NCBI GenBank assembly: GCA_009693575.1
Contig: SHWZ01000003.1
Coordinates: 1-64,000 of the forward strand
Origin: Flavobacteriaceae bacterium
Lineage (GTDB): Bacteria > Bacteroidota > Bacteroidia > UKL13-3
Direction: 5' to 3'
DNA length: 64,000 nucleotides
Part shown: positions 27,159 through 37,349 of the stretch, piece after piece
How positions within the stretch are numbered: the first letter of the stretch is position 1
How the letters are laid out: each line of letters begins with the position of its first letter
The notes under the pieces: model-generated
Told to the model about the DNA's origin: nothing
The model's database searches: none
What the model saw: only the letters and a program-made list of their open reading frames with translations
Program-made: the position numbers and the translations under genes

Positions 27159-28550
27159 ATGTACATCCAACAACTATACACCAATTGCCTGGCTCAGGCC
27201 GCCTACTATATTGAAAGCAATGGCGAAGCCGCCATCATTGACCCTATCCGCGAAACCACACCATATACACAACTGGCAGCAGAACGTGGTGCCAAAATCA
27301 AATATATTTTGGAAACACATTTCCATGCCGACTTTGTGTCAGGCCATGTGGATTTGGCGAAAGCTACAGGTGCCACTATCGTCTATGGCCCTGGCACACA
27401 AACAGGGTTTGAATCTAAGGTAGCTACTGATGGCGAACTGCTTCCACTTGGAAATATCAACCTAAAAGTGCTGCATACTCCTGGGCATACACTTGAGAGT
27501 AGTTGTTATTTATTGATAGATGAAAATGGAAAAGAGAATGCAGTCTTTTCGGGAGACACCTTATTTGTTGGCGAAGTTGGTCGCCCCGATTTGCTTGACG
27601 GAATAATGACCAAAGAAGAACTTGCGGGCATGATGTACGACTCGCTGCGAAACAAGTTGATGCCGCTGCCTGATGAAGTTTTACTTTACCCAGCACATGG
27701 CCCAGGCTCGGCTTGTGGAAAGAATATTGGCAAAGAAACCTGGAGCACCATGGGCCAACAAAAAGAAACGAACTATGTTCTGCAACAAATGAGTAAAGAA
27801 GAATTTATTTCAGCAATCACCACGGGCATTGCCCCCGCACCCGCGTACTTTTTTGAAGATGCGAAGATGAATAAAAATGGCACATTCTCAATAGAAGAAA
27901 TAGAAAAGAACGGCCTGCAATCGTTGAGTTTGGAAATTTTTGAAAATGAAACAAAAGGTGGTGCAACAATTTTGGATTGCCGCCCTGCTGCCTTGTTTGA
28001 ACTTGGTTTTATTCCCGGCAGCATCAATGTAGGCTTAGATGGGCAGTTTGCTATCTGGGCTGCCAATGTGCTGAACCTGCACACTCCACTGCTCATTGTT
28101 AGCGAAGTAGGAAAAGAAAAGGAGGCTGTTGATAGGCTAGCAAGGGTGGGATTCGCCACCATGAAAGGCTACCTTGAAGGCGGCTTTGAAGTATGGCAAA
28201 ATGCAGGCAAACGAATAGATATGATTATTAGTATAGATGCGGAGGAATTTGCTTTGGATGCCAAGCACAGCAAGGCTATTGTGCTTGATGTACGCAAACC
28301 AAGTGAGCAGGAAAGCGGCTATGTGGCGGGAGCCAAACTGTTGCCCCTTTCAGATATACAAGCCAACTTGAATGAACTAGACAAAGAACAAGAATATATT
28401 ATACACTGTGCAGGTGGTTACCGTAGCATGGTGGCAGCTTCGCTTTTGAAATCGAAAGGTTTCCAGCGGGTGAAAAATGTGTACGGTGGCTTTGGCCAAA
28501 TAAAGACTACCGATATTCCTCTGGAAATGCCCAAGGCTGTTGGGGTGTGA
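27159..28550 (+). CDS. MBL-fold persulfide dioxygenase-like hydrolase with C-terminal rhodanese domains
   Basis: ETHFHADFVSGHVDLA, HTPGHTLESSCYLL, FSGDTLFVGEVGRPDL; rhodanese-like LDCRPAALFELGFIPGSINVGL and IVLDVRKPSEQESGYVAGAKLLPLSD...YIIHCAGGYRSMVAASLL. Confidence 0.92.
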   Translation: MYIQQLYTNCLAQAAYYIESNGEAAIIDPIRETTPYTQLAAERGAKIKYILETHFHADFVSGHVDLAKATGATIVYGPGTQTGFESKVATDGELLPLGNINLKVLHTPGHTLESSCYLLIDENGKENAVFSGDTLFVGEVGRPDLLDGIMTKEELAGMMYDSLRNKLMPLPDEVLLYPAHGPGSACGKNIGKETWSTMGQQKETNYVLQQMSKEEFISAITTGIAPAPAYFFEDAKMNKNGTFSIEEIEKNGLQSLSLEIFENETKGGATILDCRPAALFELGFIPGSINVGLDGQFAIWAANVLNLHTPLLIVSEVGKEKEAVDRLARVGFATMKGYLEGGFEVWQNAGKRIDMIISIDAEEFALDAKHSKAIVLDVRKPSEQESGYVAGAKLLPLSDIQANLNELDKEQEYIIHCAGGYRSMVAASLLKSKGFQRVKNVYGGFGQIKTTDIPLEMPKAVGV

Positions 28551-28564
28551 AAATATAAAAATAC

Positions 28565-29344
28565 ATGATCCTCAACCTTAACCAAAAAAATGCCCTTGTT
28601 TGCGGCTCTACACAAGGTATTGGGCTGGCCACAGCAATAGAACTGGCCACACTTGGAGCCAATGTAACGCTGCTTGCCCGCAACGAAGAAAAACTAAAAG
28701 CAGCACTTCAAACACTACCCAAAACAGATAGCCAACAGCATGGCTATTTGGTGGCAGATTTTGCCCACCCCGAGAAGTTGAAAGAAGTGGTGGATGGATT
28801 TTTAGAAACTATACATATACTTGTGAATAACACAGGTGGTCCCGCTGCTGGCCCTGCACACATAGCATCCATAGACGAATTTAGAATAGCATTCAATCAA
28901 CACCTTGTTTGCAATCAAATCTTGGTGCAACGGTTTGTTGATGGCATGAAGTCGGCCAAGTACGGTCGCATCATTAATGTGATTAGCACCTCTGTTAAAG
29001 TACCTCTTAAAGGGCTTGGGGTGTCCAATACCATTCGAGGTGCTGTGGCAAGTTGGAGCAAGACCTTAGCTAACGAACTCGCATCCTTCGGCATCACAGT
29101 GAACAATGTGCTGCCTGGTGCTACACAAACCGAAAGGCTTGCACAGATTATTCAGAACAAATCAACCAAACAACATATAGAATTGGCCGAAGTAGAAAAA
29201 GAGATGTTGGCCGAAATTCCTACCGGACGATTTGCCCAAGCCAACGAAATAGCGAATGCCATTGCCTTTCTTGCCAGCCCAGCTGCTGCCTACATCAACG
29301 GCATAAACCTGCCTGTGGATGGCGGAAGGACGGGAAGTTTGTAG
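28565..29344 (+). CDS. SDR family oxidoreductase
   Basis: NALVCGSTQGIGLATAIELATLGANVTLLARN; ILVNNTGGPAAGP; C-terminal FLASPAAAYINGINLPVDGGRTGSL. Confidence 0.93.
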   Translation: MILNLNQKNALVCGSTQGIGLATAIELATLGANVTLLARNEEKLKAALQTLPKTDSQQHGYLVADFAHPEKLKEVVDGFLETIHILVNNTGGPAAGPAHIASIDEFRIAFNQHLVCNQILVQRFVDGMKSAKYGRIINVISTSVKVPLKGLGVSNTIRGAVASWSKTLANELASFGITVNNVLPGATQTERLAQIIQNKSTKQHIELAEVEKEMLAEIPTGRFAQANEIANAIAFLASPAAAYINGINLPVDGGRTGSL

Positions 29345-29524
29345 GAAGTACGATAGACAATTTACGAGGTACGATTTATTAAGTGTACAATTTGTAAATC
29401 TTGTTTTTCAAATGCTTTCCAATTTGATGTAGCAAAATGCGACCGTAATTGGTTTTGATTGGGCTATCAAAAACTTTTAAGTAAGCCTTTACTTTGTGGT
29501 TCATTTCTTTGAGTGAAATAAAAC

Positions 29525-30964
29525 ATGCAAAAAATAACCAACTACATAAATGGAAAAGCTGCTGAACCCACAGCTGGCAACTACCTTGATAACCCAAACC
29601 CCGCTACTGGAAAGACCTACAGCCTTTGCCCCGACAGCGATGCAGCCGATGTGCAACTGGCGGTAGAAGCAGCTTTGGCAGCCAAAACTTCATGGGCCAA
29701 TACGACTGCTGAGCAAAAGTTTCAGGTGATGAGCAAAATTGCAGACCTGATTGACCGTGACAACGAACGACTGGCACTTGCAGAAACCACCGACCAAGGA
29801 AAACCGCTTTGGCTTTCGCGAAACGAGGTGACCCGTGCCGCACAGAATTTTCGCTTCTATGCCACGGCTACCATGCAAATGGCCAGCGAAGCACATATCA
29901 CCGAAAACCAAGCTGTGAACTATACTATTCGTCAGCCGATAGGGGTGGTAGGTTGCATCAGTCCCTGGAATTTGCCATTATATCTTTTCACCTGGAAAAT
30001 AGCCCCTGCCCTTGCCGCCGGTAACTGTGTGGTGGCAAAGCCCTCGGAGGTTACTCCCATGACTGCTTACCTGCTCGGAGAACTTTGCATAGAGGCGGGG
30101 TTGCCTGCTGGAGTGTTGAACATTGTGCATGGACTTGGCCCAAAAGTGGGGCAGGCATTGGTAGAGCATCCACAGGTGAAAGCTATATCGTTCACGGGTG
30201 GGTCAGCTACTGGGAAGCACCTGGCAGCTACTGCTGCACCCATGCTCAAGAAACTTTCGTTGGAATTGGGTGGCAAGAATCCCAATATCATTTTTGCCGA
30301 TTGCGATTTGGAGAAAACGTTGAAGACAAGTATCAATTCCTCGTTTTTGAACCAAGGTGAAATATGTCTTTGCGGAAGTAGAATCTATATTGAACGCAGT
30401 CTGTTCGAAACGTTCAAAACACGATTTCTAGAATTGGTGAAAAGGCTGAAGACGGGCAACCCGCTGGAGGATGATACCCGCATTGGGGCGATTGTAAGCC
30501 AGCAACATTTCGACAAAGTGATGGCTTGCATTGCTATTGCAAAAGCAGAAGGCGGCAACATTTTGACTGGTGGAAATTCCGTACAACTAGAAGGTGAGCT
30601 TGCTGATGGTTGGTATATTCAACCAACGGTATTTGAAGGCTTATCGGTAGACTGCAAAACACAACAGGAAGAAATTTTTGGACCAGTGGTTACCCTCACA
30701 CCTTTTGATACGGAAGAGGAAGCGATAGCCCTTGCGAATAGTAATAGCTACGGACTCGCCGCAAGTATATGGACAGAAAACCTAAGCCGTGCCCATCGTG
30801 TTTCGGCAGCGGTTGACAGCGGCATTATCTGGGTGAACTGCTGGCTATACCGTGACCTGCGTACGCCCTTTGGCGGGATGAAAAACAGCGGTGTTGGCCG
30901 CGAAGGTGGCTGGGAAGCAATCCGTTTTTTTACAGAAGCTAAAAATATTTGTATAAAGCTGTGA
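29525..30964 (+). CDS. Aldehyde dehydrogenase (semialdehyde/muconic-semialdehyde type)
   Basis: GVVGCISPWNLPLYLFTWKIAPALAAGNCVVAKPSEVTP; FTGGSATGKHLAATAAPMLKKLSLELGGKNPNIIFADCDL; LNQGEICLCGSRIYIE; GIIWVNCWLYRDLRTPFGGMKNSGVGREGG. Confidence 0.95.
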   Translation: MQKITNYINGKAAEPTAGNYLDNPNPATGKTYSLCPDSDAADVQLAVEAALAAKTSWANTTAEQKFQVMSKIADLIDRDNERLALAETTDQGKPLWLSRNEVTRAAQNFRFYATATMQMASEAHITENQAVNYTIRQPIGVVGCISPWNLPLYLFTWKIAPALAAGNCVVAKPSEVTPMTAYLLGELCIEAGLPAGVLNIVHGLGPKVGQALVEHPQVKAISFTGGSATGKHLAATAAPMLKKLSLELGGKNPNIIFADCDLEKTLKTSINSSFLNQGEICLCGSRIYIERSLFETFKTRFLELVKRLKTGNPLEDDTRIGAIVSQQHFDKVMACIAIAKAEGGNILTGGNSVQLEGELADGWYIQPTVFEGLSVDCKTQQEEIFGPVVTLTPFDTEEEAIALANSNSYGLAASIWTENLSRAHRVSAAVDSGIIWVNCWLYRDLRTPFGGMKNSGVGREGGWEAIRFFTEAKNICIKL

Positions 30965-31042
30965 GGAGTGTTGCGAACTAGGGGTCAATCTCTCAAGCAT
31001 CTTATGTCTTAAATCCTAAATCTAATTACTAGAATAAAACAC

Positions 31043-32995
31043 ATGACAAAAAAAATATTCCTCTGGACCTTCCTCATCCTCATCCTTGGCATTGGGGGCT
31101 ACATAGCTTACGCCTTATGGCTGAAGAAAACTCAGAACCTTGATGCCATGCAGGTGATACCTGCTGATGCCTTGTACATCATTGAAACAAGTCAGCCTAT
31201 CAAGAGTTGGAAAAGCATCAGCAAGAGCAAAGTGTGGCAGCACATAAAACACCACCCAACCTTTGCTGAGATTGGCCGCGGTGCCGATGCCATGGACTCA
31301 CTCATCACCGATAACGACCAACTATTTGCATTTCTGGGAGAGCGGGAAACTTATATTTCTGCCCACAAAACCACCTTGCGTGATTACGATTTTTTGTATG
31401 TGGTAGATATGCAGAAAGGAGCCAAGTTCGATTTTCTGCAAACCATGATAGAGCAGATAGTCAAAACTGCAGGATGGAGGCCTACCGACCATGAATATAA
31501 AAAATATACCATCAGCGACCTGCGGTACAAAAACACGGGCAATGTGCTACACCTCTGCATTGTCGAAAATCAACTGGTGTGCAGCTATACTGGCAAGCTG
31601 GTAGAAAATGCCATTGATGCAATAGAAGAACCGAGTTTGGCGGCAAGCGATAAGTTTAGGGAGATAGCAGACCGAACCCCTGATGGCGGGCTGTTCAAGT
31701 TGTTTGTGAATGCTGACCGATTCGATGATTTTATGCAATGCTACCAGCAGCCGCTTGCTACAATGACCTTGGACATTAGCCAGATTTTGCGATATACTGG
31801 ACTAAGCCTAAACGTGGCCGACGACTACCTGAAAATGCAGGGTGTAATGAACCTAAACGACAGTTTGGAAAGCTACCTGAAAGCTATGCTGCTAAACGGG
31901 AACGGCAAAATATCCGCTGCCGAAATCATCCCTGAAACCGCCGCATTTTATACCGCCCTTGGCTTTGCCGATTTCCCACGCTTCATGGATCAGTTTGAAC
32001 AACTGATGCAACGCGATTCGATGAAGTGGGAAGGATACAAAAAGAACTATCATCTGCTGGAGAAATTGCTCAACCTGAAAATTAGGGATGAGTTTGTAAG
32101 CTGGATTGGCAGTGAGGTTGGCTACGTTATAATGCCGCCCCACGATTCGCTGCTGGTAAAGGATTTTGCCTTGGTGATAAAAGCCAACGATATAGAAAAG
32201 GCCAAAGAGCATTTGAAAAATATACACAAGAAATTGAAACGGAGGTCGCCACTCAAGTTTAGGAGCAAAGAATATAACGGCTACGAAATAAACGAGATGC
32301 GGGTGAAAGGCTTTTTCAAGCTGCTGTTCGGCAAGTTGTTCGATAAGTTTGAAAAGCCTTATTATGTTATTATAGACGACTATGTAGTGTTTTCAAACAA
32401 TGATATTACCCTTCGAACATTCATAGACGCAAAGACCAACGAGAAAACTTTGGCCAACAATGAACGCTTCAAAGATGTGCACGACAACTTTGCTGAAACG
32501 GGCAGTCTGTTTACCTACATCAATATGCCAAGCTACCTGCCGCTGAGTCGGGAAAGTATGTCTTCCGAAACTTTCCATTCCATGCAGAAAAATAAGGATT
32601 ATATTAACTGCTTTAACACCGTTGGCTTCGGGCTAAAGGGCAACGACAAGTATTTTGATGTAAAATTGTATAGTTACTTCAAATTGCCCGATACATCTGC
32701 AGCTAAACTTTCGGAGGAAGTAATGATGGATTCGATGACTATAGCTGACAGTACCTTAGCAAGCCCACTAACAGACGAAGGCTGGAAAAAGGAATTTTAC
32801 CCAGATGGGAAAACGAAAAGCGAAACTGCTGTGGACGAAGAAGGAGTAGCTGATGGTGTTTACCGCGAATTCTACCCTGACGGCACTTGGAAGGTGAAAG
32901 GAAAATATAGGGAAGGAAAACAAACAGGCACTTGGAAATACTATGATGAGTCAGGGGAATTTATCAGAAAGGAAGATTTTGAGGATGAAAAATAA
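31043..32995 (+). CDS. DUF3352-like membrane-anchored protein with C-terminal MORN-type repeats
   Basis: N-terminal TM segment, LDAMQVIPADALYIIETSQPIKSWKSISKSKVWQHI; C-terminal EFYPDGKTKSE..GVYREFYPDGTWKVKGKYREGKQTGTWKYYDESGEF. Confidence 0.75.
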   Translation: MTKKIFLWTFLILILGIGGYIAYALWLKKTQNLDAMQVIPADALYIIETSQPIKSWKSISKSKVWQHIKHHPTFAEIGRGADAMDSLITDNDQLFAFLGERETYISAHKTTLRDYDFLYVVDMQKGAKFDFLQTMIEQIVKTAGWRPTDHEYKKYTISDLRYKNTGNVLHLCIVENQLVCSYTGKLVENAIDAIEEPSLAASDKFREIADRTPDGGLFKLFVNADRFDDFMQCYQQPLATMTLDISQILRYTGLSLNVADDYLKMQGVMNLNDSLESYLKAMLLNGNGKISAAEIIPETAAFYTALGFADFPRFMDQFEQLMQRDSMKWEGYKKNYHLLEKLLNLKIRDEFVSWIGSEVGYVIMPPHDSLLVKDFALVIKANDIEKAKEHLKNIHKKLKRRSPLKFRSKEYNGYEINEMRVKGFFKLLFGKLFDKFEKPYYVIIDDYVVFSNNDITLRTFIDAKTNEKTLANNERFKDVHDNFAETGSLFTYINMPSYLPLSRESMSSETFHSMQKNKDYINCFNTVGFGLKGNDKYFDVKLYSYFKLPDTSAAKLSEEVMMDSMTIADSTLASPLTDEGWKKEFYPDGKTKSETAVDEEGVADGVYREFYPDGTWKVKGKYREGKQTGTWKYYDESGEFIRKEDFEDEK

Positions 32996-33038
32996 TTTTG
33001 CCGTTTGCTACAATAAATCAAAAAGATTCACATTTTTT

Positions 33039-33046
33039 GGGGGGGG
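33039..33046 (+). repeat. G8 homopolymer tract
   Basis: cattttttGGGGGGGGccac, 4 nt upstream of a -7 box. Confidence 0.9.
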
Positions 33047-33050
33047 CCAC

Positions 33051-33058
33051 TAAGTTTG
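33051..33058 (+). promoter_or_regulatory. -7 box TAAGTTTG of the outer-membrane barrel/GLPGLI operon
   Basis: Exact TAnnTTTG match 14 nt upstream of the TTG start at 33073. Confidence 0.6.
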
Positions 33059-33072
33059 CAGAGTAACCCTAT

Positions 33073-35901
33073 TTGACACATTTGAAATACGCGAATTGCT
33101 TTATAAAATACAGAAAAAAAGGATTCCTTGCCTTGGGAATGTTTCTGGTAAGTTTCTTTTGCGGAAATGAACTGGCGGCACAGATTTCCATCAAAGGAAT
33201 AGTGGCTGATACTGCTGAAAACCGAAGGGTGGAAAATGCTTCATTCACGCTGATAACCCGCACCGATTCTCTGCTGGTGAAGTTTTGCCGCAGCCAAAAA
33301 GACGGTAGTTTTCAGCTAAAAGACCTTGCTGCCGGAAAATATATCTACATCATCTCTTGCCCCGGCTACGCTGAATACGCAGAGTTTGTGGAGCTGAAAG
33401 AAAACGAAGAAAAAGACCTTGGCATTATCTCTCTGTTTCTTACTGAAAACTTGCTGAAAGGAATAATAGTGAGGGATAGGGTGGCGGCAATAGTTGTGAA
33501 AGGGGATACTATTGAATTTAAGGCTGACAGTTTTGCTACCCGCGAAGGTGCAACAGTGGAGGATTTATTAAAGAAATTACCCGGAATGCAGGTGGACAGA
33601 AATGGGAATATTCAAGCATTTGGAAAAGCAGTGGAGCAGGTGTTGGTGGATGGTGAAGAGTTTTTTGGGAACGACCCTACCATGGCTACCCAAAACCTGA
33701 AAGCGGAATCGGTGGACAAGGTGCAGGTATTTGATAAAAAGAGTGACCAAGCAACCTTTACTGGGGTGGATGATGGCGAAACCAAACGCACGATAAATAT
33801 ACAGTTGAAAGACGAGGCCAAGAAAGGGTATTTCGGGAAGGTGTCCGCTGGAAGTGATTTTCAGAAGTATTACGATGGGCAATTGATGGGCAACTATTTT
33901 AAGAAAAAATTGAAGGTGTCGGGCTTTGCAATTACCAACAATTACAAATATTACGGGCTGGGCTGGGACGATCTGCAGAAGTATGCAGGCAAGGAGTATG
34001 ACTATGATGAAGACAACGGCTACTTTTTCTCTTACTGGGAAAGCGATAACGATAACTTGGGTGAAAAAGGATTCCCGAAGAACTTTGAAACCGGGGTGCA
34101 TTTTTCCAATAAATGGAAAGACAATAAACATCAACTTACCTTCAATTATGGATATGAACAGCAGTTCATTAAATATAACGATACCAGCTATACACGTTCG
34201 CTTTTCCCAAACGACTCAACATTTTTAGAACAAAATTTTTCAGAGGAGTCGCAGAACAAGCAGAAGCACAACATTACTTTCAAATATGAACTGCGGATTG
34301 ATTCACTTACCAGTATAAAACTAACAGGCAGTGTGGGGCAGCGTGACAAAACCAGAGCCTCTGATATTTTTAGTAAATCTGCTGCCAATGAGATAGACTC
34401 GGTGAACGACAGCAAGAGAATCGCTGGTAATGTGAGCGATAAGCAGAATGGAGATTACACACTGTTGTTCAAGCGAAAGTTCAAGAAACTGGGCCGGACA
34501 ATGGTGCTCAATTTTAACCAAACCATGATGGCCGAAAACTCCGACGGCACACTTGTTTCTGAAAATAATTTATACTCAAGTCTGCTGCCCGATTCGGTTT
34601 ACAAAATTGACCAGTTGAAGGTGAACGACTATAAAAGCAACAAGGTTTCCACTTCACTTACCTACACAGAACCTATCAACAAAAAAGTGCTGATTGAAGG
34701 ACAGTATTCCTACACTTGGTCCAATGAAGTTTCCTCACGACTTTCGTATAACGACACCATTGGCCAAGACAATCTCGACACACTTTTCAGCAACAGTTTC
34801 GACTATGGGCTTGTGACGAATAGGGGAGGGCTGTATTTGAAAGTAAACCAGAAAAAATATACCCTGAAAGCTGGTGCAGCATTGAACTATGCCACCTTCC
34901 ACACGACAAATCAATTTACAGGTATCACCCAAAAATTCAGTTACCCGAATATATTTCCGCAGGTGAATTTTAGCTATAAATTCAGCAAGCAAAAAACGCT
35001 GGGGCTGAATTACAGTGGCAGCACCCGCCTGCCTTCGCTGTTTCAGTTGCAGCCCTTGCGAGACAATAGCAATCCTTTCAACATCGGCTACGGAAACCCA
35101 AACTTGAAACAAGAGTTTTCGCAAACTGTTTCGATAAGCTACAACTATTACAAGGTGTTGAGTGGAAGTGGATTTTGGGGAAGCCTACAATATACAAATA
35201 CCAAAAACGATATTGTTTCATCAGTCGATGTGGACGAATATGGAAAGCGGAATTATCAGTATACGAATGTGAACGGCAACTACACTGTTTGGGGCTATGG
35301 AAGCTATCACCACAGTATGAAAAAGATTCATAGCAGCATTTACACCCGTACTCAGATGAACATGAGCCGCTCCTCCAACTATTTGAAAGGGATGTTGAAC
35401 GTGAACAAATATAGCAATATCTCTCAGTCTATTGGCTATGGGTTTGAGAAAGAAAAGAAGCCTGAATTTGGGATTTCCTACGAGCCAGAGTATAATACAA
35501 GTAAGTCTTCATTAAACGAGGGAGGCAACTTAAACTATTGGACTCACTCAATTCAGGCCAACGTTTTCTGGCCGTTGCCAAAGAAGTTTGAGCTAAAGAC
35601 GGATGTGGATTTTACTTTCCGGCAAAAGCTTGACCTGAACAGCAAAAACAACAATTTCGTGATTTGGAACGCATCCATTTCTCGCAAGGTATTTAAGGAC
35701 AAGTCGGGTATATTTTCATTTGCTGTGAATGATATACTGAAACAACGTCTTGGCTTTAGCAGGAACGCTTGGGGCAATACCATCTCCGAAGATTACTACA
35801 CACTCATAACTCGTTACTGGTTGCTGAAGTTCACTTGGAATTTTACCGACAAAGCAAGCAGAGCTAAAAAAGATGCAGAGGAGGACGAAGACGATGAATA
35901 A
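33073..35901 (+). CDS. Outer-membrane beta-barrel (TonB-receptor-like) protein with N-terminal carboxypeptidase-regulatory-like domain
   Basis: Basic plus hydrophobic signal KYRKKGFLALGMFLVSFFCGNELAAQ, ISIKGIVADTAENRRVENASFTLI, EDLLKKLPGMQVDRNGNIQAFGKAVEQVLVDGEEFFGNDPTMATQNLKAESVDKVQVFDKKSDQATFTGVDDGE (TonB-plug-like). TTG start. Confidence 0.9.
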   Translation: MTHLKYANCFIKYRKKGFLALGMFLVSFFCGNELAAQISIKGIVADTAENRRVENASFTLITRTDSLLVKFCRSQKDGSFQLKDLAAGKYIYIISCPGYAEYAEFVELKENEEKDLGIISLFLTENLLKGIIVRDRVAAIVVKGDTIEFKADSFATREGATVEDLLKKLPGMQVDRNGNIQAFGKAVEQVLVDGEEFFGNDPTMATQNLKAESVDKVQVFDKKSDQATFTGVDDGETKRTINIQLKDEAKKGYFGKVSAGSDFQKYYDGQLMGNYFKKKLKVSGFAITNNYKYYGLGWDDLQKYAGKEYDYDEDNGYFFSYWESDNDNLGEKGFPKNFETGVHFSNKWKDNKHQLTFNYGYEQQFIKYNDTSYTRSLFPNDSTFLEQNFSEESQNKQKHNITFKYELRIDSLTSIKLTGSVGQRDKTRASDIFSKSAANEIDSVNDSKRIAGNVSDKQNGDYTLLFKRKFKKLGRTMVLNFNQTMMAENSDGTLVSENNLYSSLLPDSVYKIDQLKVNDYKSNKVSTSLTYTEPINKKVLIEGQYSYTWSNEVSSRLSYNDTIGQDNLDTLFSNSFDYGLVTNRGGLYLKVNQKKYTLKAGAALNYATFHTTNQFTGITQKFSYPNIFPQVNFSYKFSKQKTLGLNYSGSTRLPSLFQLQPLRDNSNPFNIGYGNPNLKQEFSQTVSISYNYYKVLSGSGFWGSLQYTNTKNDIVSSVDVDEYGKRNYQYTNVNGNYTVWGYGSYHHSMKKIHSSIYTRTQMNMSRSSNYLKGMLNVNKYSNISQSIGYGFEKEKKPEFGISYEPEYNTSKSSLNEGGNLNYWTHSIQANVFWPLPKKFELKTDVDFTFRQKLDLNSKNNNFVIWNASISRKVFKDKSGIFSFAVNDILKQRLGFSRNAWGNTISEDYYTLITRYWLLKFTWNFTDKASRAKKDAEEDEDDE

Positions 35902-36619
35902 AATACTTATATCTATTTGCTTTTTGGCCTCATTAAGTTTGCAGGCTCAGCAGTTTGTAGGTGGTGGCATCATTGAATTTGAATTCAAAGTGAGTATGCA
36001 CAAACTGATGAAAGAACAATCACCTGAATGGTATGAGAAAATGAAAGACAAAACCCCCAAGTTTGATATTCATTACAACAACCTTTTGTTCAACGACAGC
36101 CAAAGCCTGTTTACTGAAGGCCGTGAACCGGATGTAAAAACACGTAGTTTTTGGTATGGCACTTCTAACGAAAACTACATTTACAACGACTTCAATAAAC
36201 ACACATACACTGCCAGTAAACAAGTATATGAAGAAACCTTTTTGCTCAACGACAGCACCCGAAAAATTGTGTGGAAACTGACCAACGACACCCGCAACAT
36301 TGCTGGCTACGAATGCAAAAAGGCTGTGGGCTGGATGTTTGACACGGTGTATATCGTTGCATTTTATACCGATAAAATCATTTGCCCAGGTGGGCCTGAA
36401 TCCATCACTGGCCTGCCGGGTATGATACTGGGTGCGGCCATCCCTCGAATTTATAGTACCTGGTTTGCCACCAAAGTTGATTTGACCCCCGTAAAAGAGG
36501 GCAGCATCAGAATACCAACCAAGGGCAAAAAAATATCATTCAAGGAGTTACAAATTAAGCTCACCGAAACCTTTAAAGACTGGGGAAAAGGAAGCATGGT
36601 GCTCAGGAGTTTGATTTGA
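35894..36619 (+). CDS. GLPGLI family protein
   Basis: Signal MNKILISICFLASLSLQAQ; YTDKIICPGGPESITGLPGMILG is the GLPGLI signature. ATG overlaps the upstream stop (ATGAATAA). Confidence 0.93.
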   Translation: MNKILISICFLASLSLQAQQFVGGGIIEFEFKVSMHKLMKEQSPEWYEKMKDKTPKFDIHYNNLLFNDSQSLFTEGREPDVKTRSFWYGTSNENYIYNDFNKHTYTASKQVYEETFLLNDSTRKIVWKLTNDTRNIAGYECKKAVGWMFDTVYIVAFYTDKIICPGGPESITGLPGMILGAAIPRIYSTWFATKVDLTPVKEGSIRIPTKGKKISFKELQIKLTETFKDWGKGSMVLRSLI

Positions 36620-36763
36620 ACCAAATTCGTGAACAGCTAGCAACGGTAGAATAATATATTGGGCAAAAAATGATATGGCAAAAAATGATTTTAGCACTTC
36701 ATGCTTGCTCAAAATTTTCAGTTCGACTTGGTAAATCCTATTCATCCCCATCTTTGCATCCTT

Positions 36764-37312
36764 ATGTCTTTGCTTTCACGATTTTTAAAGGAACATTCCC
36801 TTCGTAAACTTATCACTATACAACTGGAAGAGTATGGCGGTTTTTTGGTACGCGGCCTGCCCGGACTGATGGGTATTTTAGTGAGGGGTGTTTTCTATAA
36901 ACTTACCTTCAAAAAACTGGGACGATTTTCCCTAATCTACCGCAGTGTTCAGCTTACGCATTCATACGGCATCAATGCTGGAAAGAAACTGAGCATATAC
37001 TACAACACAGTGTTGGATGGCCGTGGTGGTATCGAAATTGGCGACAATGTGATGATAGGTCCTAACACAATCATCATGAGTTTCAATCACGACCATATGC
37101 AAACCACGACAGCAATGAACGAAAAGGGAGCCGTTGGTCAGCCTATCATCATCGAAGACAATGTGTGGATAGGAGGCAACGTCAGTATTGTGGGCGGGGT
37201 GCGGATTGGCAAAGGCAGTGTGGTGGCAGCTGGAGCGGTTGTTACCAAAGATGTACCTGCCAATACCATAGTTGGAGGCGTTCCTGCGAAGGTGATTAAG
37301 GAAAGGGTGTAA
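36764..37312 (+). CDS. Hexapeptide-repeat acyltransferase (left-handed beta-helix)
   Basis: IEIGDNVMIGPNTIIMSFNHDH...PIIIEDNVWIGGNVSIVGGVRIGKGSVVAAGAVVTKDVPANTIVGGVPAKVIKERV. Confidence 0.9.
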   Translation: MSLLSRFLKEHSLRKLITIQLEEYGGFLVRGLPGLMGILVRGVFYKLTFKKLGRFSLIYRSVQLTHSYGINAGKKLSIYYNTVLDGRGGIEIGDNVMIGPNTIIMSFNHDHMQTTTAMNEKGAVGQPIIIEDNVWIGGNVSIVGGVRIGKGSVVAAGAVVTKDVPANTIVGGVPAKVIKERV

Positions 37313-37349
37313 TTTATTGCCTTGTTGGTATCATCAAGTATTTCCTGTT

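Noticed and set aside
28565-30964. SDR plus aldehyde dehydrogenase as a kynurenine-degradation cluster
   Set aside because: Families are compatible with that pathway, but no dioxygenase, kynureninase or decarboxylase is present in the window.
31043-32995. C-terminal MORN repeats as a YwqK-type toxin-antitoxin component
   Set aside because: Repeats are appended to a DUF3352-like membrane protein; no partner gene.
36662-36689. Duplicate GGCAAAAAATGAT (15-nt period) before the acyltransferase
   Set aside because: Only two AT-rich copies; insufficient to call a regulatory repeat.
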